Below, one piece after another: positions 45,337-54,598 of a DNA stretch of 64,000 bases. The position numbers were made by a program, and so were the translations under genes. Each line of letters begins with the position of its first letter. Within the stretch, counting starts at the first letter, position 1. The notes beneath the pieces were generated by a model. That model was not told the DNA's origin and did no database searches. It worked only from the letters and a program-made list of their open reading frames with translations. Source of the stretch: Gammaproteobacteria bacterium 53_120_T64 (lineage in GTDB: Bacteria > Pseudomonadota > Gammaproteobacteria > Pseudomonadales > Porticoccaceae); the NCBI GenBank assembly GCA_002162815.1, contig MAAT01000041.1, positions 1 to 64,000 on the forward strand. The letters run 5' to 3'.

Positions 45337-45648
45337 ATGCTGACAAACCTTAGGCCTCTGTTTATTCCTGTCTTGGTGTTATTACTTGGTATCGCGCCGA
45401 GTTTTGCCGGTGAGCCGAGAGCACGCCCATTGGTAGGTAGTCTGTCTTCGGGAAATACCGGCAGTGAACTGGAGAGCTACACTTTTTCAAGCCGCAAGGG
45501 TGAGGTGAAAAGTCGTATTCAATGCCTCGGAGCTTACACGTTTGCCATCGCCTCTTCTGTCGGTCACAACGCCGCGCCGCAACCTGCGGTGCCTATTATT
45601 CAGGTATACGAAGACCTCAAGGGGCGAGTGGTACCGGCGCAATGCTAG
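45337..45648 (+). CDS. Small secreted protein of unknown function
   Basis: Not recognised. The 103-residue product has a clear Sec signal peptide (PVLVLLLGIAPSFA, cleavage after Ala24) and a mature part of 79 residues with exactly two cysteines, Cys63 and the C-terminal Cys103, likely to form a disulfide in the periplasm. gagaaa lies just before the ATG. It has Ser/Gly-rich and Pro/Val-rich segments and no membrane helix. It stands alone between the retropepsin operon and an acyl-CoA dehydrogenase. Confidence 0.65.
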   Translation: MLTNLRPLFIPVLVLLLGIAPSFAGEPRARPLVGSLSSGNTGSELESYTFSSRKGEVKSRIQCLGAYTFAIASSVGHNAAPQPAVPIIQVYEDLKGRVVPAQC

Positions 45649-45699
45649 CGCGGCTTGGTGAGGGCTAGCATTGCGCAGGGTTTGGTTACCAGGCCTTGC

Positions 45700-46878
45700 T
45701 TAGTAGGACTTAGCTAAGCCAAGAACTTTCTCGGCGATAAAGCAGAGAATTAATTGCGGGCTAATCGGTGCCAGGCGGTGGATCATGCACTCGCGCAAAT
45801 AGCGCTCAACGTGATACTCCTTGGCGTAGCCCATGCCGCCGTGAGTCATTACCGCTTGCTGGCAAGCTTTAAAGGTGGCCTCGGCGGCAAAGTATTTGGC
45901 GGCATTGGCGTAGGCGCCGGCATCTTCGCCCTTGTCATAGGCCGCAGCGGCGCGGAAGACCATTAAGTTGGCGGCCTCCAGTTCTATCCAGGATTCCGCC
46001 AGCGGGTGCTGCACGCTCTGGTTTTGACCGATGGGGCGGCCGAAGACCTCGCGCTCACCGGCGTAGGCAACCGCGCGCTTTAGGGCGGCGCGGCCGAGGC
46101 CGACGAGGCCGGAGGCAATCAGTACGCGCTCGGGGTTCAGCCCGTGGAGCAAGTAGCGAAAGCCTTTGCCCTCTTCACCGATGCGATCTTCCACCGGGAT
46201 TTTTAGGCCGTCAATAAATAGCTGGTTGGAGTCGACACACTTGCGGCCCATTTTTTCGATGCGACGAATTTCACAGGTACTGCGGTCGAGGTCGGTATAA
46301 AACAGCGTCAGGCCGTCAATGGGGCGCTTGGTTTCCGATTCGGGCTTTGTGCGCGCGATCAGCATGATTTTGTTGGCCACTTGCGCGGTTGAGGTCCAGG
46401 TCTTTTGGCCGTGTACCACGTAGTGATCGCCCTTCAAAATGGCCTCGGTTTTCAGTCGTGTGGTGTCGAGGCCGGTATTGGGCTCGGTGACGCCGAAGCA
46501 GGGAATATCGTCGCGGCGCATCACCGGCGGCAACATGCGCTGCTTTTGTTCTTCCGTACCGAACACGGCAATGGGGTTGACGCCAAACAGGGGGATGGCG
46601 ACCGAGGAAACGCCGCCGTTGGCCGCACCCGATTCGGCGATAGTCTGCACCATCACCGCCGCTTCGGCAATTCCCAGACCACTGCCGCCGACCTCTTCGG
46701 GCATACAAATACCCAGCCAGCCATCATCGGAGAGGGCGCGACAAAAGTCCTCGGGGAATTTGCCATCGGTATCGCGGTCGAGCCAGTATTGATCATCGAA
46801 GGGTTTACAGAGTTTCTCAATGCTGTCTTTTATTTGTAATTGCTGTTCAGAGAAGCTGAAGTCCATAGCAGGCGCCAT
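45700..46878 (-). CDS. Acyl-CoA dehydrogenase
   Basis: FAD-dependent acyl-CoA oxidising enzyme of 392 residues, distinct from the one at 30.3 kb. Motifs are CFGVTEPNTGLDTTRLKT, YVVHGQKTWTSTAQVANKI and MTHGGMGYAKEYHVERYLRE, with the family's flavin and dimer contacts. The C-terminus is HRLAPISPQLILCFIAEKVL, so the usual EGT catalytic segment is replaced, as in an environmental subfamily that places the base elsewhere. The substrate is unknown. Start ATG 46878 or 46866 (MDFSFSEQQ). Not obviously part of an operon. Confidence 0.9.
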   Translation of the reverse strand: MAPAMDFSFSEQQLQIKDSIEKLCKPFDDQYWLDRDTDGKFPEDFCRALSDDGWLGICMPEEVGGSGLGIAEAAVMVQTIAESGAANGGVSSVAIPLFGVNPIAVFGTEEQKQRMLPPVMRRDDIPCFGVTEPNTGLDTTRLKTEAILKGDHYVVHGQKTWTSTAQVANKIMLIARTKPESETKRPIDGLTLFYTDLDRSTCEIRRIEKMGRKCVDSNQLFIDGLKIPVEDRIGEEGKGFRYLLHGLNPERVLIASGLVGLGRAALKRAVAYAGEREVFGRPIGQNQSVQHPLAESWIELEAANLMVFRAAAAYDKGEDAGAYANAAKYFAAEATFKACQQAVMTHGGMGYAKEYHVERYLRECMIHRLAPISPQLILCFIAEKVLGLAKSY

Positions 46879-47003
46879 TGTGTGAGTGTTTTTTTGGGCG
46901 CAATTTTGGCCCGTTTGATGGCGATTATAGGTGTTGTGAGCAGGTGATTGAGCGCGGCACGGTAAAAAAGTGTACGTCGGGACGATGTTTCGTGGAGGGC
47001 CTG

Positions 47004-47759
47004 TTAGGCCATATCGCCGAGTAGGGCTTGCACTATAGCCAGAGCGGCGAGTGGCGCGGTTTCTGTGCGCAGCACGCGGGGGCCGAGACCGACGGCAATA
47101 ACGCCCTGCTGTCGAGCGAGTTGGACTTCACCATCGCTAAAGCCGCCCTCGGGGCCAGATAATAAAACGATAGTATGTGTTGAGGAGGCGTTGCTCATTA
47201 ATGTGCGGCTCAGGCTGTGTTCGGCTCTGGGGTCGAGTATTAGCCTTAAGTCGGCAGAGCTTGGTGCGGCACTGGCGGTGAGAAATTCACACAGCAACTG
47301 AGTCGGCTTGATGCAGGGCACATCATTGCGCTGGCTTTGCTCGCAGGCGCTAATGGCTATTTGCTGCCAGTGGCCGAGTTTTTTCAAGGCGCGTTCGCCC
47401 TTAAGCTTCACTTCACAGCGCTCGGTGAATAGAGGGATGATTTCGTTGGCACCGAGTTCGACCGCTTTTTGTATCAGCCAGTCCATGCGCTCGCCCCGCG
47501 ACAGGCCGATCGCCAGTACCATGCGCACCGGACTGGGGGCTACGCCGGCACGGTGCTTGCCGATGCTAATGGTGGCCCGTTTGTGGGTGGCGGATTGCAG
47601 TTGGGCGGCATATTCGCCGCCACTGCCATTAAAGACAATCAGTGCATCATCGGCGCGCAGGCGCAGTACAGAAACCAGATAGTGAGCGGCGGCTTTATCG
47701 AGTGCCAGTTCGGCGCCGCTGTGCAGGGGCTGGTCGAGGTAGACTCTTGGCACGCGCAT
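47004..47759 (-). CDS. rsmE: 16S rRNA m3U1498 methyltransferase
   Basis: SPOUT-class enzyme that methylates N3 of U1498 in 16S rRNA. The 251 residues begin RVPRVYLDQPL (N-terminal PUA-like domain). The knotted methyltransferase domain has GLSRGERMDWLIQKAVELGA, IIPLFTERC, and the SAM-binding LLSGPEGGFSDGEV and LGPRVLRTETAPLAAL. It starts 6 nt after metF on the same strand and probably ends the SAM-cycle operon; its SAM use fits the context. Confidence 0.95.
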   Translation of the reverse strand: MRVPRVYLDQPLHSGAELALDKAAAHYLVSVLRLRADDALIVFNGSGGEYAAQLQSATHKRATISIGKHRAGVAPSPVRMVLAIGLSRGERMDWLIQKAVELGANEIIPLFTERCEVKLKGERALKKLGHWQQIAISACEQSQRNDVPCIKPTQLLCEFLTASAAPSSADLRLILDPRAEHSLSRTLMSNASSTHTIVLLSGPEGGFSDGEVQLARQQGVIAVGLGPRVLRTETAPLAALAIVQALLGDMA

Positions 47760-47765
47760 GGGGGC

Positions 47766-48620
47766 TTAGTTTTGCTCGGCGCTGACACCGAGGCGGGAGA
47801 GAATGTCGAGGCTGGGCTGGGCCTGATTCATGGTGTAAAAGTGTAGGCCCGGTGCGCCTCCCTCTAGCAGACGCTCACAGAGCTGGGTGACCATGTCGCT
47901 ACCAAAGGCAATAATGCTGGCCTGGTCGTCGCCGTATTGCTCGAGCTTTTTGGCCATCCAACGGGGGATTTCGGCACCACAGCCGGCAGAGAAGCGGGCC
48001 AGGTTAGTGAAGTTGGTGATCGGCATAATACCGGGCACGATCGGTTTGTCGATTCCGGCTTTAGCCGCTTGATCGAGGAAGTACCAGTAGGCATCAATGT
48101 TGAAAAAGTACTGGGTGATAGCACCGTCTGCTCCGGCCTTGAATTTTTCGCCGAGCCAGTAGATGTCATCCTGATAGCTCTTCGCGTCGGGATGAATTTC
48201 GGGGTAAGCCGCTACCTGGATATTAAACTGCGTGGCGAAGTGTTCGCGTATAAAGGCCACCAGCTCATTGGCATGGATGGGTTTGCGGGTGCTGTCCGAA
48301 TCGTTGGGCAGGTCGCCACGCAGAGCGAGAAGACGCGAAACCCCGGCCTGACGATAGGTTGCGAGTAGGGTTTTGATGGCATTGGCGTCATCGTCGCCGA
48401 AGGCCAGTGACAAATGGGGCATCACATCGAGACCGGCGGCGCGGGTTTCGAGCACAATATCCCGGGTGTTGTCGCGAGTTGAGCCACCGGCGCCATAGGT
48501 CACCGAGAAATACTCCGGCGCTAGCTGGGCCAGGATTTCTCGGGTGCGGGCCAACTTCTCAGCGCCAGGCTGGGTTTTCGGCGGGAAAAACTCAAAGCTT
48601 AATAACCAGTCTTTAGTCAT
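47766..48620 (-). CDS. metF: 5,10-Methylenetetrahydrofolate reductase
   Basis: FAD-dependent enzyme that makes 5-methyltetrahydrofolate for methionine synthesis. The 284 residues show SFEFFPPKTQPGAEKL near the start, the catalytic Glu region FSVTYGAGGST, LLALRGDLPND, the FAD/folate segments FKAGADGAITQYFFN and VPGIMPITNF. The ATG at 48620 is the only sensible start. It lies downstream of metK and ahcY on the same strand, consistent with joint control of the methyl cycle. Confidence 0.97.
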   Translation of the reverse strand: MTKDWLLSFEFFPPKTQPGAEKLARTREILAQLAPEYFSVTYGAGGSTRDNTRDIVLETRAAGLDVMPHLSLAFGDDDANAIKTLLATYRQAGVSRLLALRGDLPNDSDSTRKPIHANELVAFIREHFATQFNIQVAAYPEIHPDAKSYQDDIYWLGEKFKAGADGAITQYFFNIDAYWYFLDQAAKAGIDKPIVPGIMPITNFTNLARFSAGCGAEIPRWMAKKLEQYGDDQASIIAFGSDMVTQLCERLLEGGAPGLHFYTMNQAQPSLDILSRLGVSAEQN

Positions 48621-48738
48621 GCCAAGTACTACTTCTCTTCAGTTTGCATCGTTATTGTGGGTCGCGCCGGTAAAAACTTCCGCGCCCGTTGCCACTGTGC
48701 AACAGCGCCAGCGGGCGCGACGATATAGTAATGGCGAC

Positions 48739-50145
48739 TTAATAGCGATAGGCGTCGGTCTTGTAGGGCCCGTCGACCTCGACGTTAATGTAATCCGCCT
48801 GGGTTTGCGTCAGCTGGGTCAGCACGCCCGAAAAGCCTTTCACCATGTGCGCGGCGACTTCTTCGTCGAGGTGCTTGGGCAGGACTTCAACGCGCAGTGC
48901 CTGCTCCTGAGCCGGCTTATTCATATCGGCAAACTTTTGCGCGTAGAGGTGAATTTGCGCTAGCACCTGATTGGCAAAGGAGCCATCCATAATGCGACTG
49001 GGATGACCCGTGGCATTGCCGAGGTTGACCAATCGCCCTTCAGACAGCAGCAGAATGTGGTCATTGTCAGCGGCTTCAATTGTTTTGGCGCGGTAGATTT
49101 TATGAACCTGAGGTTTGATCTCCTGCCAGAACCAGTTGTCGCGGGTGTAGGCGGTATCAATTTCATTGTCGAAATGGCCAATATTGGATACCACGCAGCC
49201 ACTTTTCAGTGCTGTAAGCATCTGGGCATCGCAGACATTGACATTGCCGGTGGTGGTGACGACGAGATCGATAGTACTGAGCAGGGCGCTGTTAATGCCC
49301 TCGGCGGTGCCGGTGTTAATGCCGTCTATATAAGGTGAAACCACTTCGAAGCCATCCATGCAGGCTTGCATGGCGCAAATGGGGTCGATCTCTGCAACTT
49401 TAACGATCATGCCTTCCTGGCACAGCGACTGCACTGAGCCTTTGCCGACATCACCGTAGCCGATAACCAAGGCCTTTTTCCCGGCCAGGAGGTGGTCGGT
49501 GGCGCGCTTGATGGCATCGTTGAGGCTGTGGCGGCAGCCGTATTTATTGTCGTTCTTTGATTTGGTGACCGAGTCGTTGACGTTAATGGCCGGGATTTTC
49601 AGCTCTCCGGCCTCGAGCATTTCGTAGAGGCGGTGGACACCGGTGGTGGTTTCCTCGGTGACGCCATGGACGTTGTCGAGTATCTGCGGATACTTGTCGT
49701 GGAGTATCTGGGTCAGGTCGCCACCGTCATCGAGAATCATATTGGCCGCCCAGGGTGCGCCGTCTTTGAGAATGGTTTGCTCAATGCACCACTCGTATTC
49801 TTCCTCGGTCTCACCCTTCCAGGCGTAAACGGCGACACCGCTGCTGGCAATGGCCGCCGCCGCGTGATCTTGCGTTGAAAAGATATTGCACGATGACCAG
49901 CGCACTTCGGCGCCGAGAGACTCGAGGGTCTCAATCAGCACGGCGGTTTGAATGGTCATGTGAATGCAGCCGAGGATTTTTGCGTCGGCGAGGGGTTGCT
50001 CGTGGTGGTATTTTTCACGAATGGCCATCAGGGCGGGCATTTCGGTTTCGGCGATTTCAATTTCTTTGCGGCCCCAGTCACTGAGACTGATATCGGCGAC
50101 TTTGTAGTCGGGGCTTAACGCGTCTGCCTTGGCAAAATTACTCAT
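48739..50145 (-). CDS. ahcY: S-adenosylhomocysteine hydrolase
   Basis: Hydrolyses S-adenosylhomocysteine, the product inhibitor of methyltransferases, to adenosine and homocysteine. The ATG at 50145 with aaggga upstream gives 468 residues starting [20 protein letters not shown]; the frame stays open 43 codons further but the added basic stretch is not family-like. NAD-binding [19 protein letters not shown], substrate motifs [15 protein letters not shown] and the C-terminal [11 protein letters not shown] are present. It lies 58 nt after metK. I found no SAH riboswitch in that gap. Confidence 0.97.
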   Translation of the reverse strand: MSNFAKADALSPDYKVADISLSDWGRKEIEIAETEMPALMAIREKYHHEQPLADAKILGCIHMTIQTAVLIETLESLGAEVRWSSCNIFSTQDHAAAAIASSGVAVYAWKGETEEEYEWCIEQTILKDGAPWAANMILDDGGDLTQILHDKYPQILDNVHGVTEETTTGVHRLYEMLEAGELKIPAINVNDSVTKSKNDNKYGCRHSLNDAIKRATDHLLAGKKALVIGYGDVGKGSVQSLCQEGMIVKVAEIDPICAMQACMDGFEVVSPYIDGINTGTAEGINSALLSTIDLVVTTTGNVNVCDAQMLTALKSGCVVSNIGHFDNEIDTAYTRDNWFWQEIKPQVHKIYRAKTIEAADNDHILLLSEGRLVNLGNATGHPSRIMDGSFANQVLAQIHLYAQKFADMNKPAQEQALRVEVLPKHLDEEVAAHMVKGFSGVLTQLTQTQADYINVEVDGPYKTDAYRY

Positions 50146-50203
50146 GGTTGGTTCCCTTAATCTGTTTGCTGACTGTCGTGTTGGCTGTGCACTATTTGGG
50201 AGC

Positions 50204-51358
50204 TTAAAGCTCTGCGCGTAGCGCCTCGGCTTTATCGGTTTTTTCCCAGGTGAAGTCCTCTTCTTCCCGGCCAAAATGGCCGTAGGCTGCGGTTTGGCGA
50301 TAGATCGGGCGCTTCAGCTGCAACATGTCGATCAGGCCGGCGGGTCGCAGGTCAAAGTGCTCGGTGACCAGCTCGGCGATACGTTCATCGGGCAGGGCGC
50401 CGGTGCCGTAGGTGTTGACCGAAATGGAGGTGGGCTCGGCGACGCCGATGGCGTAGGAGATTTGAATTTCACAGCGTTCGGCGAGGCCGGCGGCGACGAT
50501 ATTTTTTGCCACGTAGCGCCCGGCATAGGCGGCGGAGCGGTCTACCTTGGAGGGGTCTTTGCCCGAGAAGGCGCCGCCGCCGTGGTGGGCCATGCCGCCG
50601 TAGGTGTCGACAATAATTTTGCGCCCGGTGAGGCCGCAATCGCCCATCGGGCCGCCAATAATAAATTGGCCGGTGGGATTGATATGGTAGCGCGTGTCTT
50701 TGTGCAGCCAGTCGGCGGGCAGTACGGGTTTGATAATGTGCTCCATGACCGCCTCTTGTAGATCGGGCAGGGAGATATCAGGGCTGTGCTGGGTCGACAG
50801 CACCACGGCATCCACGGCAACGGGGACACCCTTTTCATAGCGCAGGGTGATCTGGCTCTTGGCGTCGGGGCGCAACCACGACAGCACCTTGTGTTTACGC
50901 AAATGGGCTTGGCGCTCAACTAAGCGGTGGGCGTAGAAAATGGGTGCCGGCATTAGCACCTCGGTTTCGTTGGTGGCATAGCCAAACATCAAACCCTGGT
51001 CGCCGGCACCGAGGTCTTTATTTTCGGCTGCGTCAACACCGGCGGCGATATCGACAGACTGTTTGCCAATGGCATTGAGCACTGCGCAAGTGGCACCGTC
51101 AAAACCAACATCGGAGCTGTCATAACCGATATCGAGGATGACCTCGCGAACGATGTTTTCCAGGTCGACATAGGTGTTGGTGCGCACTTCACCGGCGATC
51201 ACCGCGACACCGGTTTTGACCAGGGTTTCCACGGCGACGCGAGCGTTGGGGTCGTCGGCAATAATGGCATCGAGAATGGCGTCGGAAATCTGATCGGCCA
51301 TTTTATCGGGGTGGCCCTCCGATACGGATTCAGAGGTGAAGATACTGTATTGGCTCAT
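50204..51358 (-). CDS. metK: S-adenosylmethionine synthetase
   Basis: Makes S-adenosylmethionine from methionine and ATP. The 384 residues carry [20 protein letters not shown], shown in part as [15 protein letters not shown], the signature [15 protein letters not shown], the phosphate loop [19 protein letters not shown] and [20 protein letters not shown], in which the first residue is I/N variant (YHINPTGQF). The ATG at 51358 follows aaggact. It is the second gene of the sahR-metK-ahcY-metF-rsmE run. Confidence 0.98.
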   Translation of the reverse strand: MSQYSIFTSESVSEGHPDKMADQISDAILDAIIADDPNARVAVETLVKTGVAVIAGEVRTNTYVDLENIVREVILDIGYDSSDVGFDGATCAVLNAIGKQSVDIAAGVDAAENKDLGAGDQGLMFGYATNETEVLMPAPIFYAHRLVERQAHLRKHKVLSWLRPDAKSQITLRYEKGVPVAVDAVVLSTQHSPDISLPDLQEAVMEHIIKPVLPADWLHKDTRYHINPTGQFIIGGPMGDCGLTGRKIIVDTYGGMAHHGGGAFSGKDPSKVDRSAAYAGRYVAKNIVAAGLAERCEIQISYAIGVAEPTSISVNTYGTGALPDERIAELVTEHFDLRPAGLIDMLQLKRPIYRQTAAYGHFGREEEDFTWEKTDKAEALRAEL

Positions 51359-51416
51359 CTGTCAGTCCTTGTTTTTGTAGTCGGCGTTATGGTTGCCGAT
51401 TAGTCAGTGTAGACGC

Positions 51417-52397
51417 TTATTTGTGAAATTTTCGCAGCTGAATCTTAAAACCGTTGCGCTGTGCCATATAGACACTTTCACCGGGTTTATAGCCGCATTC
51501 TTCGGCCCAGATGCCGAGTTCTTCGGGGCAAAAGCCCAGCCATAGATCGCCACAGGCATCGCGCACCCAGTCTTGATCGTGCTGGCAGAGTTCGGTGATA
51601 ATTAAGGTACCGCTGGGTTTCAGCAGTTGGTAGATATCTTTGAGCATGGCGACGGGGGTGGCAACATGGTGCAGCACCATGTTGAGAGTGGTGCAGTCGA
51701 CGCTGATTTTGGCGGCGGCCTGGCTACTCGTTTCGCCGAGAATAAAGCGGATATTGTCGCGGTGTTCTTCGCCCACCAGAGCCTCTGCGCGCTCGAGCAT
51801 GGCGGGGGCATTATCGAGGGCAATGACCTGAGCAAAGCGCGGTGCCAATGCCGCCAAGAGTTCGCCTTCACCAGGGCCGATTTCGAGAACGGATTGCGCG
51901 CCCCTGGAGCGTTCCGGTTCGAGGAGCTCCAGCACTGCATCGCCATACAGTGAATAACTGGCGATCAAATCTTGTTGCTGGCGAAAACCCTCGGCATTGA
52001 GCTTGAAAAAGGTTGTCGAGGTACTGGAGCGATGTTCGTGAATGCCGGCGACCTCTGCGAGTACGGTCGCCGGTAAGTCACAGGTATCGAGTTGGCTGAA
52101 CACCTGCTCGCGCAGCAGGGCCAGCTCGCTACCGTCGTTGATATTGCGGCGGTAGAAAATGTAGGTGCCTTCCTTGCGCGTAACCACGAGTTCGGCCTTG
52201 GCCAGCACTTTGAGGTGGTGGCTCATGGCGGGTTGGCGGATGCCGAATATCTGTGCCAGTTCGAGCACGCCAAAGGCGTCGCGCTGCAGGACGCGTAAAA
52301 TTTGCAGGCGCAATTCATCCCCGGCGGCCTTGCACAGGGCGCTAAGGCAGGAAATGGCGCTGGGCTGGGACTCGTTATTACGGCTGGGATTATTCAT
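51417..52397 (-). CDS. sahR: ArsR-type regulator fused to a SAM-methyltransferase fold (SahR-like)
   Basis: Predicted S-adenosylhomocysteine-responsive repressor of methyl-cycle genes. From ATG 52397 it has 326 residues (a TTG at 52433 would add 12). An ArsR winged helix occupies about 20-85 (FGVLELAQIFGIRQPAMSHH, KVLAKAELVVTRKEGTYIFY). A methyltransferase-like domain follows with VLEIGPGEGELLAALAPRF and VIALDNAPAMLERAE. SahR proteins of this architecture are known to control metK, ahcY and metF in Proteobacteria, and exactly those genes follow. A perfect palindrome lies 64 nt upstream of the start. Enzymatic activity is not expected but cannot be excluded. Confidence 0.85.
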   Translation of the reverse strand: MNNPSRNNESQPSAISCLSALCKAAGDELRLQILRVLQRDAFGVLELAQIFGIRQPAMSHHLKVLAKAELVVTRKEGTYIFYRRNINDGSELALLREQVFSQLDTCDLPATVLAEVAGIHEHRSSTSTTFFKLNAEGFRQQQDLIASYSLYGDAVLELLEPERSRGAQSVLEIGPGEGELLAALAPRFAQVIALDNAPAMLERAEALVGEEHRDNIRFILGETSSQAAAKISVDCTTLNMVLHHVATPVAMLKDIYQLLKPSGTLIITELCQHDQDWVRDACGDLWLGFCPEELGIWAEECGYKPGESVYMAQRNGFKIQLRKFHK

Positions 52398-52460
52398 GGG
52401 CGCGACTGTACTACGGCGAGGCCTTAATATCAAAAATTATTGATGCTTGATCGCGCGACG

Positions 52461-52474
52461 GCGGTAATTACCGC
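52461..52474. promoter_or_regulatory. Perfect 14-bp palindrome, candidate SahR operator
   Basis: gcggtaattaccgc is a perfect palindrome in the divergent sahR/tkt region. It is nested in a wider dyad: gac / gtc (52457-52459 with 52477-52479) and tgatgc / gcatca (52441-52446 with 52489-52494). The position suits autoregulation of the sahR operon. The assignment to SahR is inferred. Confidence 0.55.
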
Positions 52475-52544
52475 GAGTCAGCGGGCTGGCATCAGCAATT
52501 AAGGACGATATCTTTCATAAATCGACAGGAGTTCTTTACTGCCC

Positions 52545-52578
52545 GGCGCTGGTGCGGGAAAATAGCGCCCCTTTTTTT
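52545..52578 (+). terminator. Terminator-like hairpin in the tkt leader
   Basis: Stem ggcgct (52545-52550) and agcgcc (52564-52569) followed by cc and seven T (52572-52578), ending 22 nt before the tkt ATG. No + strand gene lies upstream within 6.8 kb. It may therefore attenuate tkt transcription rather than end another gene. The stem is short (6 bp). Confidence 0.45.
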
Positions 52579-52600
52579 CTTCTTCTGGAGTATCGCTTCG

Positions 52601-54598
52601 ATGCAATCCCGCCGTGATCTTGCCAATGCTATACGCGCGCTCAGTATGGATGCCGTCCAACAGGCCAATAGTGGCCACCCTGGGGCACCCATGGGGATGG
52701 CGGATATCGCCGAAGTATTGTGGAATGACTATCTCTGCCATAACCCGGCCAACCCGGCCTGGGCCGACCGCGATCGTTTCGTGCTGTCGAATGGTCACGG
52801 CTCGATGTTGCTTTACTCCCTGCTTCACCTCACGGGCTATGAGCTGCCCTTGCAGGAGCTAAAAAACTTCCGCCAATTGCATTCGAAAACCGCAGGTCAT
52901 CCCGAGTTGGGTGAAGCGCCGGGTATTGAAACCACCACCGGGCCCTTGGGTCAGGGCCTTGCCAACGCCGTGGGCATGGCGCTGGCGGAGAAAATTCTCG
53001 CCGCGCAATTTAATCAGCCCGGCCACGACGTTGTCGATCACCACACCTATACCTTTCTTGGCGATGGCTGCCTGATGGAAGGCATCTCCCACGAAGCTTG
53101 CTCGCTGGCGGGTACGCACAAGCTGGGTAAGTTAATCGCTTTTTATGATGACAACGGTATTTCTATCGATGGCGAAGTCGAAGGCTGGTTTACCGATGAC
53201 ACCCCGGCACGTTTTGAGGCCTACGGCTGGCAGGTTATCGCCAAAGTTGATGGCCACGATGGCGAGGCGATAAAAGCGGCGATAGAGCTGGCTCGCAGTG
53301 ACAATGGCAAGCCAACACTGATTTGCTGTCAAACGGTGATTGGTTTTGGTTCGCCCGCCAAGCAGGGTACTTCGGGCTGTCACGGTGCCCCCCTCGGTGC
53401 TGAAGAAATTGCCGCCACCAAAGCCGCATTGGGCTGGAAACACGGCGCCTTTGTTATCCCCGATACGATTTACGAGGGTTGGTCGGCCAGTGATAAAGGC
53501 AGTAAGGCCGAAGCCGAGTGGCAGCAGCGTTTTGATGCTTACGCTAAGGCGCACCCCGCGCTAGCCGCAGAATTGCTGCGCCGCGTTAATGGCGATTTAC
53601 CGGCCGACTTCTCCGCTCAGGCCCAGGCCTATGTCGACGAATGTCAGGCCAAAGGCGAGTCACCGGCAACCCGCAAAGCTTCACAGAACTGCCTCGATGC
53701 CTTTGGCCCTTTGTTGCCTGAGTTGCTCGGTGGTTCGGCTGATTTAGCCGGTTCCAACAACACCATGTGGCAGGGTTGTAAGGACATCACCGCCGACGAC
53801 GCCTCGGGCACCTACCTTTACTACGGTGTGCGCGAATTTGGCATGGCAGCGCTGATGAATGGCATCGCTCTACACGGTGGTTTTATTAACTACGGTGCGA
53901 CCTTTTTAGTGTTTATGGAATACTGCCGCAACGCCGTGCGCATGGCAGCACTCATGAAGCAGCAGAGCATTTTTGTCTTCACCCACGACTCCATTGGTCT
54001 CGGCGAAGATGGCCCCACGCACCAGCCCGTTGAGCAACTCACCAGCTTGCGCACGACGCCAAATATGAATACTTGGCGTCCCTGCGATACCGTTGAATCG
54101 GCGGTGTGCTGGAAGACAGCCATCGAGCGTAAAGACGGCCCCTCGGCGCTGATCTTTACCCGCCAGGGCTTACCTCATCAGGAGCGCTCCACCGAGCAGG
54201 TCGCGGACATCGCTAAAGGTGCCTACACCCTCGTTGATTGTGACGGCCAGCCCGATTTGATTTTGATGGCGACAGGTTCTGAAGTGCAATTGGTTGTTGA
54301 GGCCGCGAAAACCCTCAGTGAGCAGGGTAGTAAAGTCCGGGTTGTCTCCATGCCCTGTACCGAGATTTTCGATGCTCAGGATAGGGCTTATCGCGAGTCG
54401 GTCTTGCCTTTAAGCGTGCGCAAGCGCATCGCGGTTGAAGCCCTACATCAGGACTTCTGGACTAAATACACCGGTCTCGATGGCACGGTGATTGGCATGA
54501 GTACCTTTGGTGCCTCGGCCCCCGGCCCTGAGTTGATGGAGTACTTCGGTTTCAGCGTCGACAACGTAGTTGCGAAGGCTACGGCGCTGCTTGCATAA
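52601..54598 (+). CDS. tkt: Transketolase
   Basis: Thiamine-diphosphate enzyme moving two-carbon units between sugar phosphates in the pentose phosphate and Calvin-type interconversions. The 665 residues match the family. Motifs are [54 protein letters not shown], the ThDP/metal site [13 protein letters not shown], and [20 protein letters not shown]. The ATG at 52601 follows ctggag. It heads the tkt-epd-pgk-fba run; its stop is directly followed by epd. Confidence 0.97.
   Translation: MQSRRDLANAIRALSMDAVQQANSGHPGAPMGMADIAEVLWNDYLCHNPANPAWADRDRFVLSNGHGSMLLYSLLHLTGYELPLQELKNFRQLHSKTAGHPELGEAPGIETTTGPLGQGLANAVGMALAEKILAAQFNQPGHDVVDHHTYTFLGDGCLMEGISHEACSLAGTHKLGKLIAFYDDNGISIDGEVEGWFTDDTPARFEAYGWQVIAKVDGHDGEAIKAAIELARSDNGKPTLICCQTVIGFGSPAKQGTSGCHGAPLGAEEIAATKAALGWKHGAFVIPDTIYEGWSASDKGSKAEAEWQQRFDAYAKAHPALAAELLRRVNGDLPADFSAQAQAYVDECQAKGESPATRKASQNCLDAFGPLLPELLGGSADLAGSNNTMWQGCKDITADDASGTYLYYGVREFGMAALMNGIALHGGFINYGATFLVFMEYCRNAVRMAALMKQQSIFVFTHDSIGLGEDGPTHQPVEQLTSLRTTPNMNTWRPCDTVESAVCWKTAIERKDGPSALIFTRQGLPHQERSTEQVADIAKGAYTLVDCDGQPDLILMATGSEVQLVVEAAKTLSEQGSKVRVVSMPCTEIFDAQDRAYRESVLPLSVRKRIAVEALHQDFWTKYTGLDGTVIGMSTFGASAPGPELMEYFGFSVDNVVAKATALLA

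Noticed and set aside
50146-50203. SAH riboswitch upstream of ahcY
   Set aside because: The metK-ahcY gap is only 58 nt and lacks the conserved pairing segments; the region upstream of sahR also showed none. A protein regulator is encoded instead.
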